DNA from: Pelagibius sp048268885
Lineage (GTDB): Bacteria; Pseudomonadota; Alphaproteobacteria; Kiloniellales; Kiloniellaceae
Reading direction: 5' to 3'
Length of the DNA stretch: 64,000 bases
NCBI GenBank assembly: GCA_048268885.1
Contig: JBLWUP010000028.1
Span: forward strand, 1 to 64,000
This document shows positions 42,103-49,392 of the stretch, one piece after another; position 1 is the first letter of the stretch, and each line of letters starts with the position of its first letter. Position numbers and translations under genes: made by a program. Below the pieces are notes generated by a model. That model did not search any database, was not told the DNA's origin, and was given only the letters and a program-made list of their open reading frames with translations.

Positions 42103-43053
42103 ATGCGTTTCGTCGTTCCGGTCCTGGCGCTGACGCTCGCGGCGGGATCGCCCGCCGCGGCCAGCGAAGATATTCCCGATCAGTATCCTCAGTCGCTGCT
42201 CTACAGCAAACCTGTGGAGGTGATCCCGCACGTCTGGTCCGCCATCGGGGCGACGGCGCCGCCGGGCTATGAGAACTCGGGACACAACAACAACCTGTCC
42301 TTCATCGTCACGGGCGAGGGTGTGATCGTCGTCAACGGCGGCGCCTGCGTTCAGCTCGCCAAGGCGCTGCACGACGAGATCAAGCAGGTCACCGACGAGC
42401 CGGTGAAGCTGGTGATCAACGAGAACGGCCAGGGCCACGCCATGCTCGGCAATGCCTACTGGGCCGAACAGCAGGTGCCGATCCTGGCGCACGTCGAGGC
42501 GGCGGCGGAGTTCGAGGACCGCGGCGCGCAGATCCTCGCGCAGATGGAGAGTTACAATAAGGACAAGGCGGCGGGCACCGTCCTGCAGGGGCCGACGGAG
42601 ACCTTCGAGGACGAGAAGATCATCGAGATGGGACGCTTCCGCATCGAAGTGAAGAATCTCGGCCCCGCCCACTCGCCGGGCGACATCGCCGTCTGGCTGC
42701 CCGAACAGCGCCTGGTGATTGCCGGCGACATGGCGTTTCACGAACGCCTGCTGCCGATCTTCGACGACACCGGCACGGCGGACTGGCTGGAGAGCTGGGA
42801 GAACTTCGAGGCGCTGGAGGCGACCTACGTCATCCCCGGTCACGGTCACCCGACCAACATGGACCAGGTGCGCCGCTACACGAAGGACTACCTGGTCTTC
42901 CTGCGCGGGCAGATCGGCAAGCTGCTGGACGAAGGCGGCGGCCTGGAAGACGCCTTCTATGTCGACCAGTCGCCCTACGCTCATCTCGACACCTACGACG
43001 AACTGGCCAAGCGCAACGCCGGGCGCGTCTTCGAACAGATGGAGTTCGAATAG
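42103..43053 (+). CDS. Secreted MBL-fold protein with degenerate metal motif
   Basis: This 316-residue periplasmic protein has a signal peptide and an MBL fold with the later metal motifs intact (GPAHSPGDIAVW, VIAGDMAF, PGHGHPTN). The first motif HxHxDH is replaced by VINENGQGHAML, where two histidines and the aspartate are lost and one histidine remains. A full dinuclear zinc site is therefore unlikely; a single-metal or non-hydrolytic role is possible. It contrasts with the intact relay metallohydrolase at 4438-5556. The SD is GGAGG 8 bases before ATG. Confidence 0.87.
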   Translation: MRFVVPVLALTLAAGSPAAASEDIPDQYPQSLLYSKPVEVIPHVWSAIGATAPPGYENSGHNNNLSFIVTGEGVIVVNGGACVQLAKALHDEIKQVTDEPVKLVINENGQGHAMLGNAYWAEQQVPILAHVEAAAEFEDRGAQILAQMESYNKDKAAGTVLQGPTETFEDEKIIEMGRFRIEVKNLGPAHSPGDIAVWLPEQRLVIAGDMAFHERLLPIFDDTGTADWLESWENFEALEATYVIPGHGHPTNMDQVRRYTKDYLVFLRGQIGKLLDEGGGLEDAFYVDQSPYAHLDTYDELAKRNAGRVFEQMEFE

Positions 43054-43075
43054 CCGCCTGCGGTGACTCCCGTTC

Positions 43076-44164
43076 TCAGGCGGTCCGCAGGGTGTCGCGG
43101 CCTTGCCGGCGATACTCGCCGGGCGTCCGGCCGGTGATCCGGCGGAACTCGCGATTGAAGTTCGACTTGGTGCGGAAGCCGGCTTCCAGCATGACGTCGG
43201 CGGCCGGCCGGTCGCTCTGAAGCAGCAGGGCCGCGGCATCTTCCACGCGCCGCCGGTTCACGAACTGGGAGAGGTTCTCGCCGCGCAGCCGGTTGACCGC
43301 TTCCGACACCCGCCGTGACGGCACGCTGAGGCGCCGCGCCAGCCGGCTGAGGCTGAGGTCGGGATCGTGGTGCAGTTTGTGGCTTTCCAGCAGCGTCTCG
43401 AGGCGGGCGATCAGCGCGCGGTCGGCTTCTGCGTCGCTGTCCTGGGTTTGTGCCGTCGCGGCGGATGGTGACGCGGCGCGCAGCGGATAGAAGACGGCGG
43501 CAGCCAACAGCACCGGGATGATGGCCGCACTGCCGAGGGCGATGAGGCCGCCGGCATGGCGCCCCGCCGCCGCCACGAAGTCGACCGCGATCGCGCCGTC
43601 CAGCGCGGCCATGGCGGCCAGCAGGGCGATCGCCGCCAGCAGCCAGGCGCGGGTCTGCGCCACCTCGCCGAAGCCCGCGGCCTCGAAGTGGTCGGGACCG
43701 CGCCGGTAGAGCCGGACCATCAGCACCAGATAGACGAGGAAGCTGCCGGCGATCAGCAGATCGACGATGCCGAGCGCCAGGGGCGCCAGGGGCGGCAAGG
43801 CCTGCGGATCAATCACGGCCGGCGCCAGCCAGCAGGCGAGGATCGCCAGGCCCGCCGCCGCGGCGTGAACACGCGGCGCCTTTCCTTGCAAAACCTCCGG
43901 CGCCGCCATGGCCCGGAAGCCGAGATAGGTGAGCGGGCCGACGGCAAAGGGCAGGGCGCGCTGGAAGGGGGCGAGGGCCTCCACGCCGTAGCCGAAGCGC
44001 AGGCCGACCAGCAGGGCCTGCAGCGCGAAGACGCCGAACAGCAGGGCGAAGCAGCGGCGGCTGCCCGGGGTGCCCGCCCGGCTGCGGACGACGAGCAGCG
44101 CCAGCACCAGCGCCACGGCGGCCGTCAGGAAAGAGATCGGCAGGGAAGGAAGGGACGACAGCAT
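43076..44164 (-). CDS. AraC-family regulator with N-terminal membrane domain
   Basis: This 362-residue protein has about seven hydrophobic helices in residues 1-215 and a C-terminal AraC DNA-binding domain (LSLSRLARRLSVPSRRVSEAV, then AADVMLEAGFRTKSNFNREFRRITGRTP). Membrane-bound AraC proteins of this kind often regulate an adjacent divergent gene. Here that gene is the hydrolase at 44294-45379, 129 bases away. The signal is unknown. Confidence 0.9.
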   Translation of the reverse strand: MLSSLPSLPISFLTAAVALVLALLVVRSRAGTPGSRRCFALLFGVFALQALLVGLRFGYGVEALAPFQRALPFAVGPLTYLGFRAMAAPEVLQGKAPRVHAAAAGLAILACWLAPAVIDPQALPPLAPLALGIVDLLIAGSFLVYLVLMVRLYRRGPDHFEAAGFGEVAQTRAWLLAAIALLAAMAALDGAIAVDFVAAAGRHAGGLIALGSAAIIPVLLAAAVFYPLRAASPSAATAQTQDSDAEADRALIARLETLLESHKLHHDPDLSLSRLARRLSVPSRRVSEAVNRLRGENLSQFVNRRRVEDAAALLLQSDRPAADVMLEAGFRTKSNFNREFRRITGRTPGEYRRQGRDTLRTA

Positions 44165-44293
44165 CGGTGTCTCTCGGCTGGCCGCTGAGTGGTACTCGAT
44201 CGCGATTCAGGTTTTGAATCCCCGGGGCGCCGGGCTGCAGCCGCCCGCAGGGGAGCATAGCTTCATGGCCTCTCTCGAACACGGAGTTTTGCC

Positions 44294-45379
44294 ATGCGCA
44301 TTCTTACCTTGATCCAGGTGGCCGCGGCGGCCTTTCTCTCGCTGGCCTGCCTTCCGGCGACGGCGTCGTCAGCCGCCTCCTATCAGGTCGGCCTTGCCGA
44401 ACTGCAGCTTGCCGATCCGCAGGGCCTGCGCCCGCTTCACGTCCACGTCCTCTATCCGGCCGCGCCGGGCGGCGAGGCCATCCTGCTGCGCGACACCTGG
44501 GCGCAACAGGGTCTCGAAGCGGTGCCGGACGCGCGGCGGGCGGCGGGGCGGTTTCCCCTGGTGCTGATCTCCCATGGCCTCTACGGCCGCTGGACCAACT
44601 ATGGCTGGCTGGCGGCGGCGCTGGTGGCCGAGGGCATGATCGTCGCCCTGCCGACCCATCCCGGGACGGCCTGGACCGACAAGGAGTCTCCGGAGACCGC
44701 CAAGCTGTGGCGGCGCCCGCAGGATCTCAGCCGGATCATCGACCACCTGACGGCCGCGCCGGGCTGGCGGGAGGCCGTGGACGCGGACCACATCGCCGCC
44801 ATCGGCCATTCGCTGGGCGGCTTCACGGTGATGGCCGCCGCCGGGGCGCGTTTCGACACGGCGCGCTACCGCCGCTATTGCGCGGCCCACCCGCAACGCG
44901 GCGACTGCCGCTGGTACGCCGCCGCGGGTGTCGAGCGTGTCGCGGGCGCTGCCGCGAAGCTGGAAAGCATTGCCGCCGATCCACGCGTCACGGCGGTGGT
45001 GTCCTACGACCTCGGCTTCACCCAGGCCTTCGATCCGGCCAGCGTCGCGGCCATCGACATTCCGGTGCTGGTGATCGGCGCGGGCAACCATCAGGCGGAG
45101 CTGCCGGTGGCCGCGGAGTCCCGCCGCCTCGCCGAGATGCTGCCGCCCGCGACCAGCGACTACCACGAGATCGCGGACATCAGTCACTTCTCCATTTTTC
45201 CCCTCTGCAAGCCGGGCGCCGTCGAGCGCCTGGAAGCGATCGGGGAGGGCGATGAAGTGATCTGCCTGGACGGGCGCGCAGGCGGCCGCGGGCGCGTTGC
45301 CCTGCACGCAGAGCTGCTGAGGCTGGTGAAGGGTTTCCTGCGCGGCGCCGGTTTCGCGCTGGCGGGCAAGGGCGGCTGA
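44294..45379 (+). CDS. Secreted alpha/beta hydrolase (dienelactone/platelet-AF hydrolase-like)
   Basis: This 361-residue protein has a signal peptide and an alpha/beta hydrolase fold: FPLVLISHGLYGRWTNYGWL, the nucleophile in DHIAAIGHSLGGFTVMAAAG near residue 174 and a histidine in IADISHFSIFP. Six or so cysteines (for example YCAAHPQRGDCRWY, FPLCKPG, VICLDG) suggest disulfides, fitting a periplasmic location. It is probably controlled by the divergent AraC-type membrane regulator. Ester or lipid substrates are likely. Confidence 0.88.
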   Translation: MRILTLIQVAAAAFLSLACLPATASSAASYQVGLAELQLADPQGLRPLHVHVLYPAAPGGEAILLRDTWAQQGLEAVPDARRAAGRFPLVLISHGLYGRWTNYGWLAAALVAEGMIVALPTHPGTAWTDKESPETAKLWRRPQDLSRIIDHLTAAPGWREAVDADHIAAIGHSLGGFTVMAAAGARFDTARYRRYCAAHPQRGDCRWYAAAGVERVAGAAAKLESIAADPRVTAVVSYDLGFTQAFDPASVAAIDIPVLVIGAGNHQAELPVAAESRRLAEMLPPATSDYHEIADISHFSIFPLCKPGAVERLEAIGEGDEVICLDGRAGGRGRVALHAELLRLVKGFLRGAGFALAGKGG

Positions 45380-45509
45380 CGGCGCTCCGGCGCGTCGAGG
45401 CGGGCGAAGGCGCCGGCGTGCCGCGCGAAGCGAAAGAAACATTTTTGCGGCTGCCGCGACATCCGACAGAAACACGGCGGCTCTAGATTTCTCCTCATTG
45501 ACCTGCCCC

Positions 45510-45607
45510 GTTCCGGAGGGCTAACCCCATCTCCCAGTCCTCCGGAACAACAGGGATCACCCAGTCCCTGGGTTGGTGGGGCGCCGGTGCCCATCCGGCG
45601 TCCCACC
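45510..45607. ncRNA. Candidate structured RNA or hairpin cluster
   Basis: Three hairpins follow one another. H1 is GTTCCGGAGG (45510-45519) with CCTCCGGAAC (45539-45548), 10 bp perfect. H2 is CAGGGA (45551-45556) with TCCCTG (45565-45570). H3 is GGTGGGGCGCCGG (45575-45587) with CCGGCGTCCCACC (45595-45607), 12 of 13 positions. A CTCCTCCC sequence follows at about 45618-45625. This density of strong stems outside genes suggests a small RNA or REP-like cluster. I match it to no known family. Confidence 0.4.
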
Positions 45608-45633
45608 GATCATTTCGCTCCTCCCTCTTCCTG

Positions 45634-45730
45634 CCGTTAGACGAGGGCTTCCGTTGGACGAGGGCTTCCGTTGGACGAGGCCTTCCGTTAGGCGAGGCTT
45701 GCCGTTGCGCGCGGCCTTCCGTTCGGCGGG
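45634..45730. repeat. 17-bp tandem repeat, about 5.5 copies
   Basis: The unit CCGTTGGACGAGGGCTT repeats without gaps at 45634, 45651, 45668, 45685, 45702 and partly 45719. Units 2 and 3 are nearly identical and the ends are more diverged. It lies about 100 bases before the RAYT gene and after the hairpin cluster. The frames through it give repetitive Arg-rich peptides that I do not consider real. Confidence 0.85.
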
Positions 45731-45827
45731 CCGCCGCTGCGGCCGCGCCCTGCCCATCCTTTCAAGCTGTGGCCCTGAATAAAGGGTCAGGTCTTGGAAT
45801 TTGCATCGAGACTGCTATGATGCGCCC

Positions 45828-46757
45828 ATGGCGCGGCCTCTTCGTCTCGAACTGCCCGGTGCGGTCTACCACCTCACCACCCTCGGCAATGCCGGCCAGC
45901 CGGTGTTCCGCGAGGCGGAGGATTCCGCACTTTTCCTGGAGATCGTCGGCCAGGCTTGCGAGCGCTTCGACTGGCGCTGCCTGGCCTATTGCCTGCTGCC
46001 GGACCGCTATCACCTGGTGGTGGAGACCCGGCGGGCGACGCTGGCGCGCGGCATGCGCCAGATCAACGGGCGCTATACCCAGGCCTTCAACCGCCGCCGG
46101 GGCCTCGGCGGCCACCTGTTCCAGGGCCGCTACCGGGCGGTCATGGTGGAAAAGCCCGGCTTCGTGGCCGCGGTCTGCAGCGAAACGCTGCGCCGGCCGC
46201 TGGAACTGGGCCTGACGGGCGACGCCGCTGCCTGGCGCTGGAGCTCTTGCCGCGCCACGCTGGGGCGCCTGCCGCCGGGACGCGCGGCGCCGGACTGGCT
46301 GGCGGTGAAAGACGTGCTGGCGCTCTTCGGGGACGGCCCTGCTGTGGACGGCCCTGAAGTGGATGGCCAGCCCACATCGGATTTGGCCACGGCGCGGCGG
46401 CGCTTCGAGGCGGCGCTGCGGGAGACGGAGGGGCCGTCGGTGTGGGAGAACCTGCGCCACCAGGTCTTCCTCGGGTCCGAGGCCTTTGTCGCCGAGATGC
46501 GCGAGCGGGCGCGGACGGAAGCGGGCCGGCGCGGCAGTCTGGCGGAAATTCCCAAGGCCCAGTGGCAGGCCCCGCCACCGCCCCTCGAGAGGTTCGCCGC
46601 CGAAGCCGCCAGCCGCGACGAGGCCATGGCCCGGGCCTACTTGAGCGGCGCTTACAGTCAGGGCAGCATCGCCGCGCATTTCGGGGTACACTACAGCACG
46701 GTCAGCCGGGCGGTCCGGCGCTTCGAAAAGAAGCTTGAAGAAGCGGACGCCCCCTGA
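45828..46757 (+). CDS. RAYT-type (REP-associated tyrosine) transposase, degenerate active site
   Basis: This 309-residue protein opens with the family N-terminus MARPLRLELPGAVYHLTTLG. The tyrosine region RQINGRYTQAFN and GGHLFQGRYRAVMV are recognisable, as is a C-terminal helix-turn-helix (YSQGSIAAHFGVHYSTVSRAV). The HUH motif, usually LMPNHYHLLLE, reads LLPDRYHLVVE, so the first histidine is lost, and the VHLNPVRA block is replaced. DNA cleavage is therefore doubtful. GGGTCAGGTCTTGGAATTTG (45784-45803) just upstream resembles sequence I associate with RAYT loci. It may be domesticated or decaying. Confidence 0.85.
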   Translation: MARPLRLELPGAVYHLTTLGNAGQPVFREAEDSALFLEIVGQACERFDWRCLAYCLLPDRYHLVVETRRATLARGMRQINGRYTQAFNRRRGLGGHLFQGRYRAVMVEKPGFVAAVCSETLRRPLELGLTGDAAAWRWSSCRATLGRLPPGRAAPDWLAVKDVLALFGDGPAVDGPEVDGQPTSDLATARRRFEAALRETEGPSVWENLRHQVFLGSEAFVAEMRERARTEAGRRGSLAEIPKAQWQAPPPPLERFAAEAASRDEAMARAYLSGAYSQGSIAAHFGVHYSTVSRAVRRFEKKLEEADAP

Positions 46758-46845
46758 TTTCTATAGTTCCCAGTCGACCGCGTCGCTTTGGTCGTGGCGG
46801 CTGACGTCGTGAACGCCTAACCGGCCCAGAGGAGGGCTCGCCGTC

Positions 46846-47070
46846 GTGTTGTTGCGAAACCTGCTTGTCTCTGCGGCGCGGCGCATTGCCGCCAATCCCG
46901 AGGTCCAGGCAAAAGCGGCCGAGACCTACGAGACGGCGGTGAAGCCGCGCCTCGCGGTGGCCCGCGACGAGTTCCGCGACCTGGCAGCCGAAGTCGATCC
47001 GGTGAAAGATCCGGTGGCCTTCGCCCGGCGTATCCGCGACCGGATCCGCGACGTCAACAAAGGCGACTGA
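46846..47070 (+). CDS. Small helical protein of unknown function
   Basis: This 74-residue protein starts at GTG 46846 with GAGGAGGG 9-15 bases upstream. It is predicted to be almost fully helical and amphipathic: VSAARRIAANPEVQAKAAET, then VARDEFRDLAAEVDPVKDPV and RRIRDRIRDVN. No signal peptide or membrane segment is seen. Good start context and codon use support a real gene. I do not recognise a family. Confidence 0.68.
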   Translation: MLLRNLLVSAARRIAANPEVQAKAAETYETAVKPRLAVARDEFRDLAAEVDPVKDPVAFARRIRDRIRDVNKGD

Positions 47071-47141
47071 TCCGGGTCTTCTGTTTCATCCAAGCTTCAC
47101 GAAACCGCGGTGTGACGCCGCGGGCAAGAGGTGGCAGCCTT

Positions 47142-47171
47142 TTGGGCTTTGCTAACCCTTGGTGCTATACT
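47142..47171 (+). promoter_or_regulatory. Predicted sigma-70 promoter of the DUF2786 gene
   Basis: TTGGGC (47142-47147), 18 bases and TATACT (47166-47171). A transcript start near 47178 would exclude the ATG at 47112 as the start codon of the next gene. Confidence 0.5.
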
Positions 47172-47204
47172 GAACCATTTGTTTCATGGCGTAGGGGGCT
47201 GACC

Positions 47205-47747
47205 ATTTCAGCCGATTTCACAGAGGCCGAGCGGCAGCGTTTTCACAATCTGCTGCAACTGGCGGCCGAAAGCCCCTTCGAGGGCGAACGCTCGAATGCC
47301 TTGGCGGCGGCCGAACGGCTGGCCAAGCGCTTTGGGCTGACGCTCGACGAGGCGGCGGCCGGCGGCTCGGCGGAGGAACCGCCGCCCGATGAAGCGCGCG
47401 GCGACGCGCATATGGCCGACGACCTGGGCTTCCGGCCGGAAGGCCTGGACCGTTTCGCGCGCGCCGTCCACCTGATGGACAACTTCATCCTGCAGGACAA
47501 GGCGCGGCGGGAAGCGGCCATGCGTGCGGCACAGTCACGCGGTCTGGATGCGGACGAACTGCGCAAGGCCGTCACCTCCTCCGTGACCCAGGCGCGCAAG
47601 ACCAAGAGCCGGCGCATGAATCCCTATCGCCACGCGGCCACCCTGCTGCGTGAGACGTCGCTCTCGTTCGGCGAGATCGCCAATATCACCGGCCTCGATA
47701 TCTATTCGGTCGTCGGACTGAAGCTGAAGCTGCGCGCGACGAACTGA
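47205..47747 (+). CDS. DUF2786-domain protein with a non-standard start
   Basis: The domain begins FTEAERQRFHNLLQLAAESPF and ERSNALAAAERLAKRFGLTLDEAA, matching DUF2786, a zinc-peptidase-like family of unknown function also seen in phage and plasmid proteins. The C-terminus (RRMNPYRHAATLLRETSLSFGEIANITGLDIYSVVGLKLKLR) resembles a small helix-turn-helix. In frame, the only candidates near the domain are ATT 47205 and CTG 47199. ATT has AGGGGG 6 bases upstream, so I place the start there. An ATG at 47112 is upstream of the predicted promoter. The frame is otherwise intact, 180 residues. Confidence 0.75.
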   Translation: MSADFTEAERQRFHNLLQLAAESPFEGERSNALAAAERLAKRFGLTLDEAAAGGSAEEPPPDEARGDAHMADDLGFRPEGLDRFARAVHLMDNFILQDKARREAAMRAAQSRGLDADELRKAVTSSVTQARKTKSRRMNPYRHAATLLRETSLSFGEIANITGLDIYSVVGLKLKLRATN

Positions 47748-48117
47748 GCCGGCACAGGGCTGTCACAGCTCGCCGGCGTTTATCTAAAATTATTCCTAAA
47801 ATTCACGTGATCCGATGCTGCCCGCCGCAGCGGAAAAGCCCTATTTTTCAGGCCTTTCCGCATCTTTTCTGAGTGTGATTTGCATCAATTTCCGCGCTTC
47901 TGTGACAACGCCGGGGCGACTGCGGGCGGGTAAGATTCGCGAAAGGCTAAAGCGCCCAGACTGTCTCCTGCGAGAGTAAGCGCCGGAAAGGCCGGCCGCG
48001 AAAGCGGCGGAAAAGAGAAACGCCGCGAAAGCGGCGGAAAACAAAAGCTCCGCGAAAGCGGCAGCAACAAGGCCCGCCCGGCAATGCGATGCGAATGCTT
48101 CAGGTGAGGACAAAGAT
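47748..48117. other. 370-base leader region upstream of an exported protein
   Basis: The first third is AT-rich (TTATCTAAAATTATTCC) and probably holds the promoter. The second part, 47940-48061, contains stacked GAAA-loop hairpins described separately. Antisense frames here give Ala/Phe repeats from the hairpin array and are not coding-like. Confidence 0.5.
47995..48061 (+). repeat. Three tandem hairpins with GAAA tetraloops
   Basis: GCCGC-GAAA-GCGGC occurs at 47995-48008 and 48022-48035, and CCGC-GAAA-GCGG at 48050-48061, at a period of 27-28 bases with A-rich spacers (GGAAAAGAGAAAC, GGAAAACAAAAG). A related GCC-GGAAA-GGC stem lies just before at about 47983-47993. GAAA is a stable GNRA tetraloop. 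The array is in the leader of the gene at 48118. Confidence 0.75.
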
Positions 48118-48597
48118 ATGGGCATGTCAAAGAAGAAGACGCGTTTTAAGCACAAGGGACGTTTCAAGAAGCGTGCCTTGGCCACGGTTGTCGCCATGGC
48201 GGCGATCGGCACCTCGGTCAGTGCGGCGCACTCCCTGGTGGTGCCGATGCTGATCGACGAGACCATCGAAGAACGCGCGGCTGCGGTGTTCACTTATCAG
48301 AACCAGGTCTCCGGCGATCTGGCCCAGACCATCGTCGATGCGGAGAGCCATGACCTGCCGCTGCTCGATGCGCTCTATAGCGTCGAGGAGCAGCTCAATG
48401 ATGCCTGCGGTCCGCTGCAGGAGGCCGGCCGCCGCCACATCGAGGGCGAGGGCCTGAGCAGCCTGCTGCAGATTGCCGTCTATGGCGCGATCGACAGCTG
48501 CGAGGCGAAGAGCGAGGAGGTCGCCTACTACGTGCGGATGGCGCGCTCCTACTCCGCCAAGATGACCGGTGGCGCGCAGGCCGCAGTCTGGAACTAA
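48118..48597 (+). CDS. Exported protein of unknown function
   Basis: This 159-residue protein starts with a highly basic stretch (SKKKTRFKHKGRFKKR), then a hydrophobic segment (ALATVVAMAAIGTSVSAAHS), so it is exported or anchored. The mature part is acidic and helical, with two cysteines (NDACGPLQ and DSCEAKSE) that could pair. The ATG follows GTGAGGA. The last bases around the stop (GTCTGGAACT, 48586-48595) are duplicated 16 bases further (48602-48611). No family is recognised. The unusual leader suggests regulation at the RNA level. Confidence 0.75.
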   Translation: MGMSKKKTRFKHKGRFKKRALATVVAMAAIGTSVSAAHSLVVPMLIDETIEERAAAVFTYQNQVSGDLAQTIVDAESHDLPLLDALYSVEEQLNDACGPLQEAGRRHIEGEGLSSLLQIAVYGAIDSCEAKSEEVAYYVRMARSYSAKMTGGAQAAVWN

Positions 48598-48703
48598 GGC
48601 GGTCTGGAACTGAGCGCGCCCGCCGCGCGCGGCGCCAGTCGCGCGCGATAAGCGAGCGCACTGGTAAAGCGCCAGGCAAAGTCATACCCTCTGCGGTGCC
48701 GTG

Positions 48704-48731
48704 CGCCCGCCCGGTGGTTTCCGGGCGGGCG
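48704..48731. terminator. GC-rich stem-loop upstream of the formate dehydrogenase locus
   Basis: CGCCCGCCCGG (48704-48714) pairs with CCGGGCGGGCG (48721-48731) around TGGTTT, an 11-bp perfect stem without a U-run. It may end the transcript of the gene at 48118. Confidence 0.5.
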
Positions 48732-48828
48732 GCGGCCTTGCGCCGTCCCGGTTTCGGGCTATTTAGGACGGACCAGGCCCCGCCGACGGGAGTTCCGCCA
48801 CGCGGGGGTGGGCTGGAATGCGGAGGTT

Positions 48829-49374
48829 ATGGAGAAGAACGAAGTCATGCCGCTCGGCGTGGTGATCGAGCGGCGGCGCTCCGATCACCCCTGGAGCGAC
48901 TACGTCTGGCAGCCGGTGGCGGTGATCCCCGGCGCGCCGGCGCTCGACTCCCAGGGCCCCTGGACCGAGCTGCGCCACGGCGAGGGCTGGGTGCAATACC
49001 ATTGCGGCACTCTGCCGTTGGAGTTGTTTCGCGCGGACACGGAGGGCTACAAGGTCAACCTCTCCCAGCAGCCGCCAAGGATTTTCGTTCTGCTGCGCCG
49101 TGAAGACGATCCGGACTGCGCGCACGACTATCTGCCTTTCCTGGTGACGGCCAGCCCTTACGAGGCGCAGGATTACCTCGACAGCGGCGAGGAGATCGTC
49201 GAAGCCGTGCCGATGCCGGACGACATCGTTGCCTTCATCCAGGCTTTCGTCGATACCCACCACGTCGACGAGGTCTTCACCAAGCGCAAGCGCAAGAAGG
49301 CCGCGGCCGGCGACGAGCTGTTCAGCCGCCGTCCGCCCGTCTCGCTGCCGCCGAAGTCCCGCAGCCGGAATTAA
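48829..49374 (+). CDS. DUF3305 family protein (formate dehydrogenase accessory locus)
   Basis: This 181-residue protein matches DUF3305: MPLGVVIERRRSDHPWSDYVW, PVAVIPGAPALDSQGPW and GWVQYHCGTLPLELFR. It is cytoplasmic with a basic C-terminal tail (RKRKKAAAG). DUF3305 and DUF3306 genes almost always sit together beside formate dehydrogenase in proteobacteria, as here; their function is unproven but a role in maturation is likely. ATG 48829 or 48847 could be the start; GGAGG lies close to the first. Confidence 0.88.
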   Translation: MEKNEVMPLGVVIERRRSDHPWSDYVWQPVAVIPGAPALDSQGPWTELRHGEGWVQYHCGTLPLELFRADTEGYKVNLSQQPPRIFVLLRREDDPDCAHDYLPFLVTASPYEAQDYLDSGEEIVEAVPMPDDIVAFIQAFVDTHHVDEVFTKRKRKKAAAGDELFSRRPPVSLPPKSRSRN

Positions 49375-49392
49375 GGATTAGCCGAGGACCGC

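Noticed and set aside
45634..45730. CRISPR array
   Set aside because: The 17-bp units abut without spacers and no cas gene is present.
45784..45806. Signal recognition particle RNA from the GGTCAGGTC string
   Set aside because: The conserved SRP RNA core (GGAAGGAAGCAGCC) is missing.
45828..46757. Active insertion sequence
   Set aside because: The protein is RAYT-like with a broken HUH motif, and no terminal inverted repeats or target duplications are visible around it.
47995..48061. CRISPR array or coding repeat
   Set aside because: Spacers are short and A-rich, the units are hairpins with GAAA loops, and no cas gene is near.
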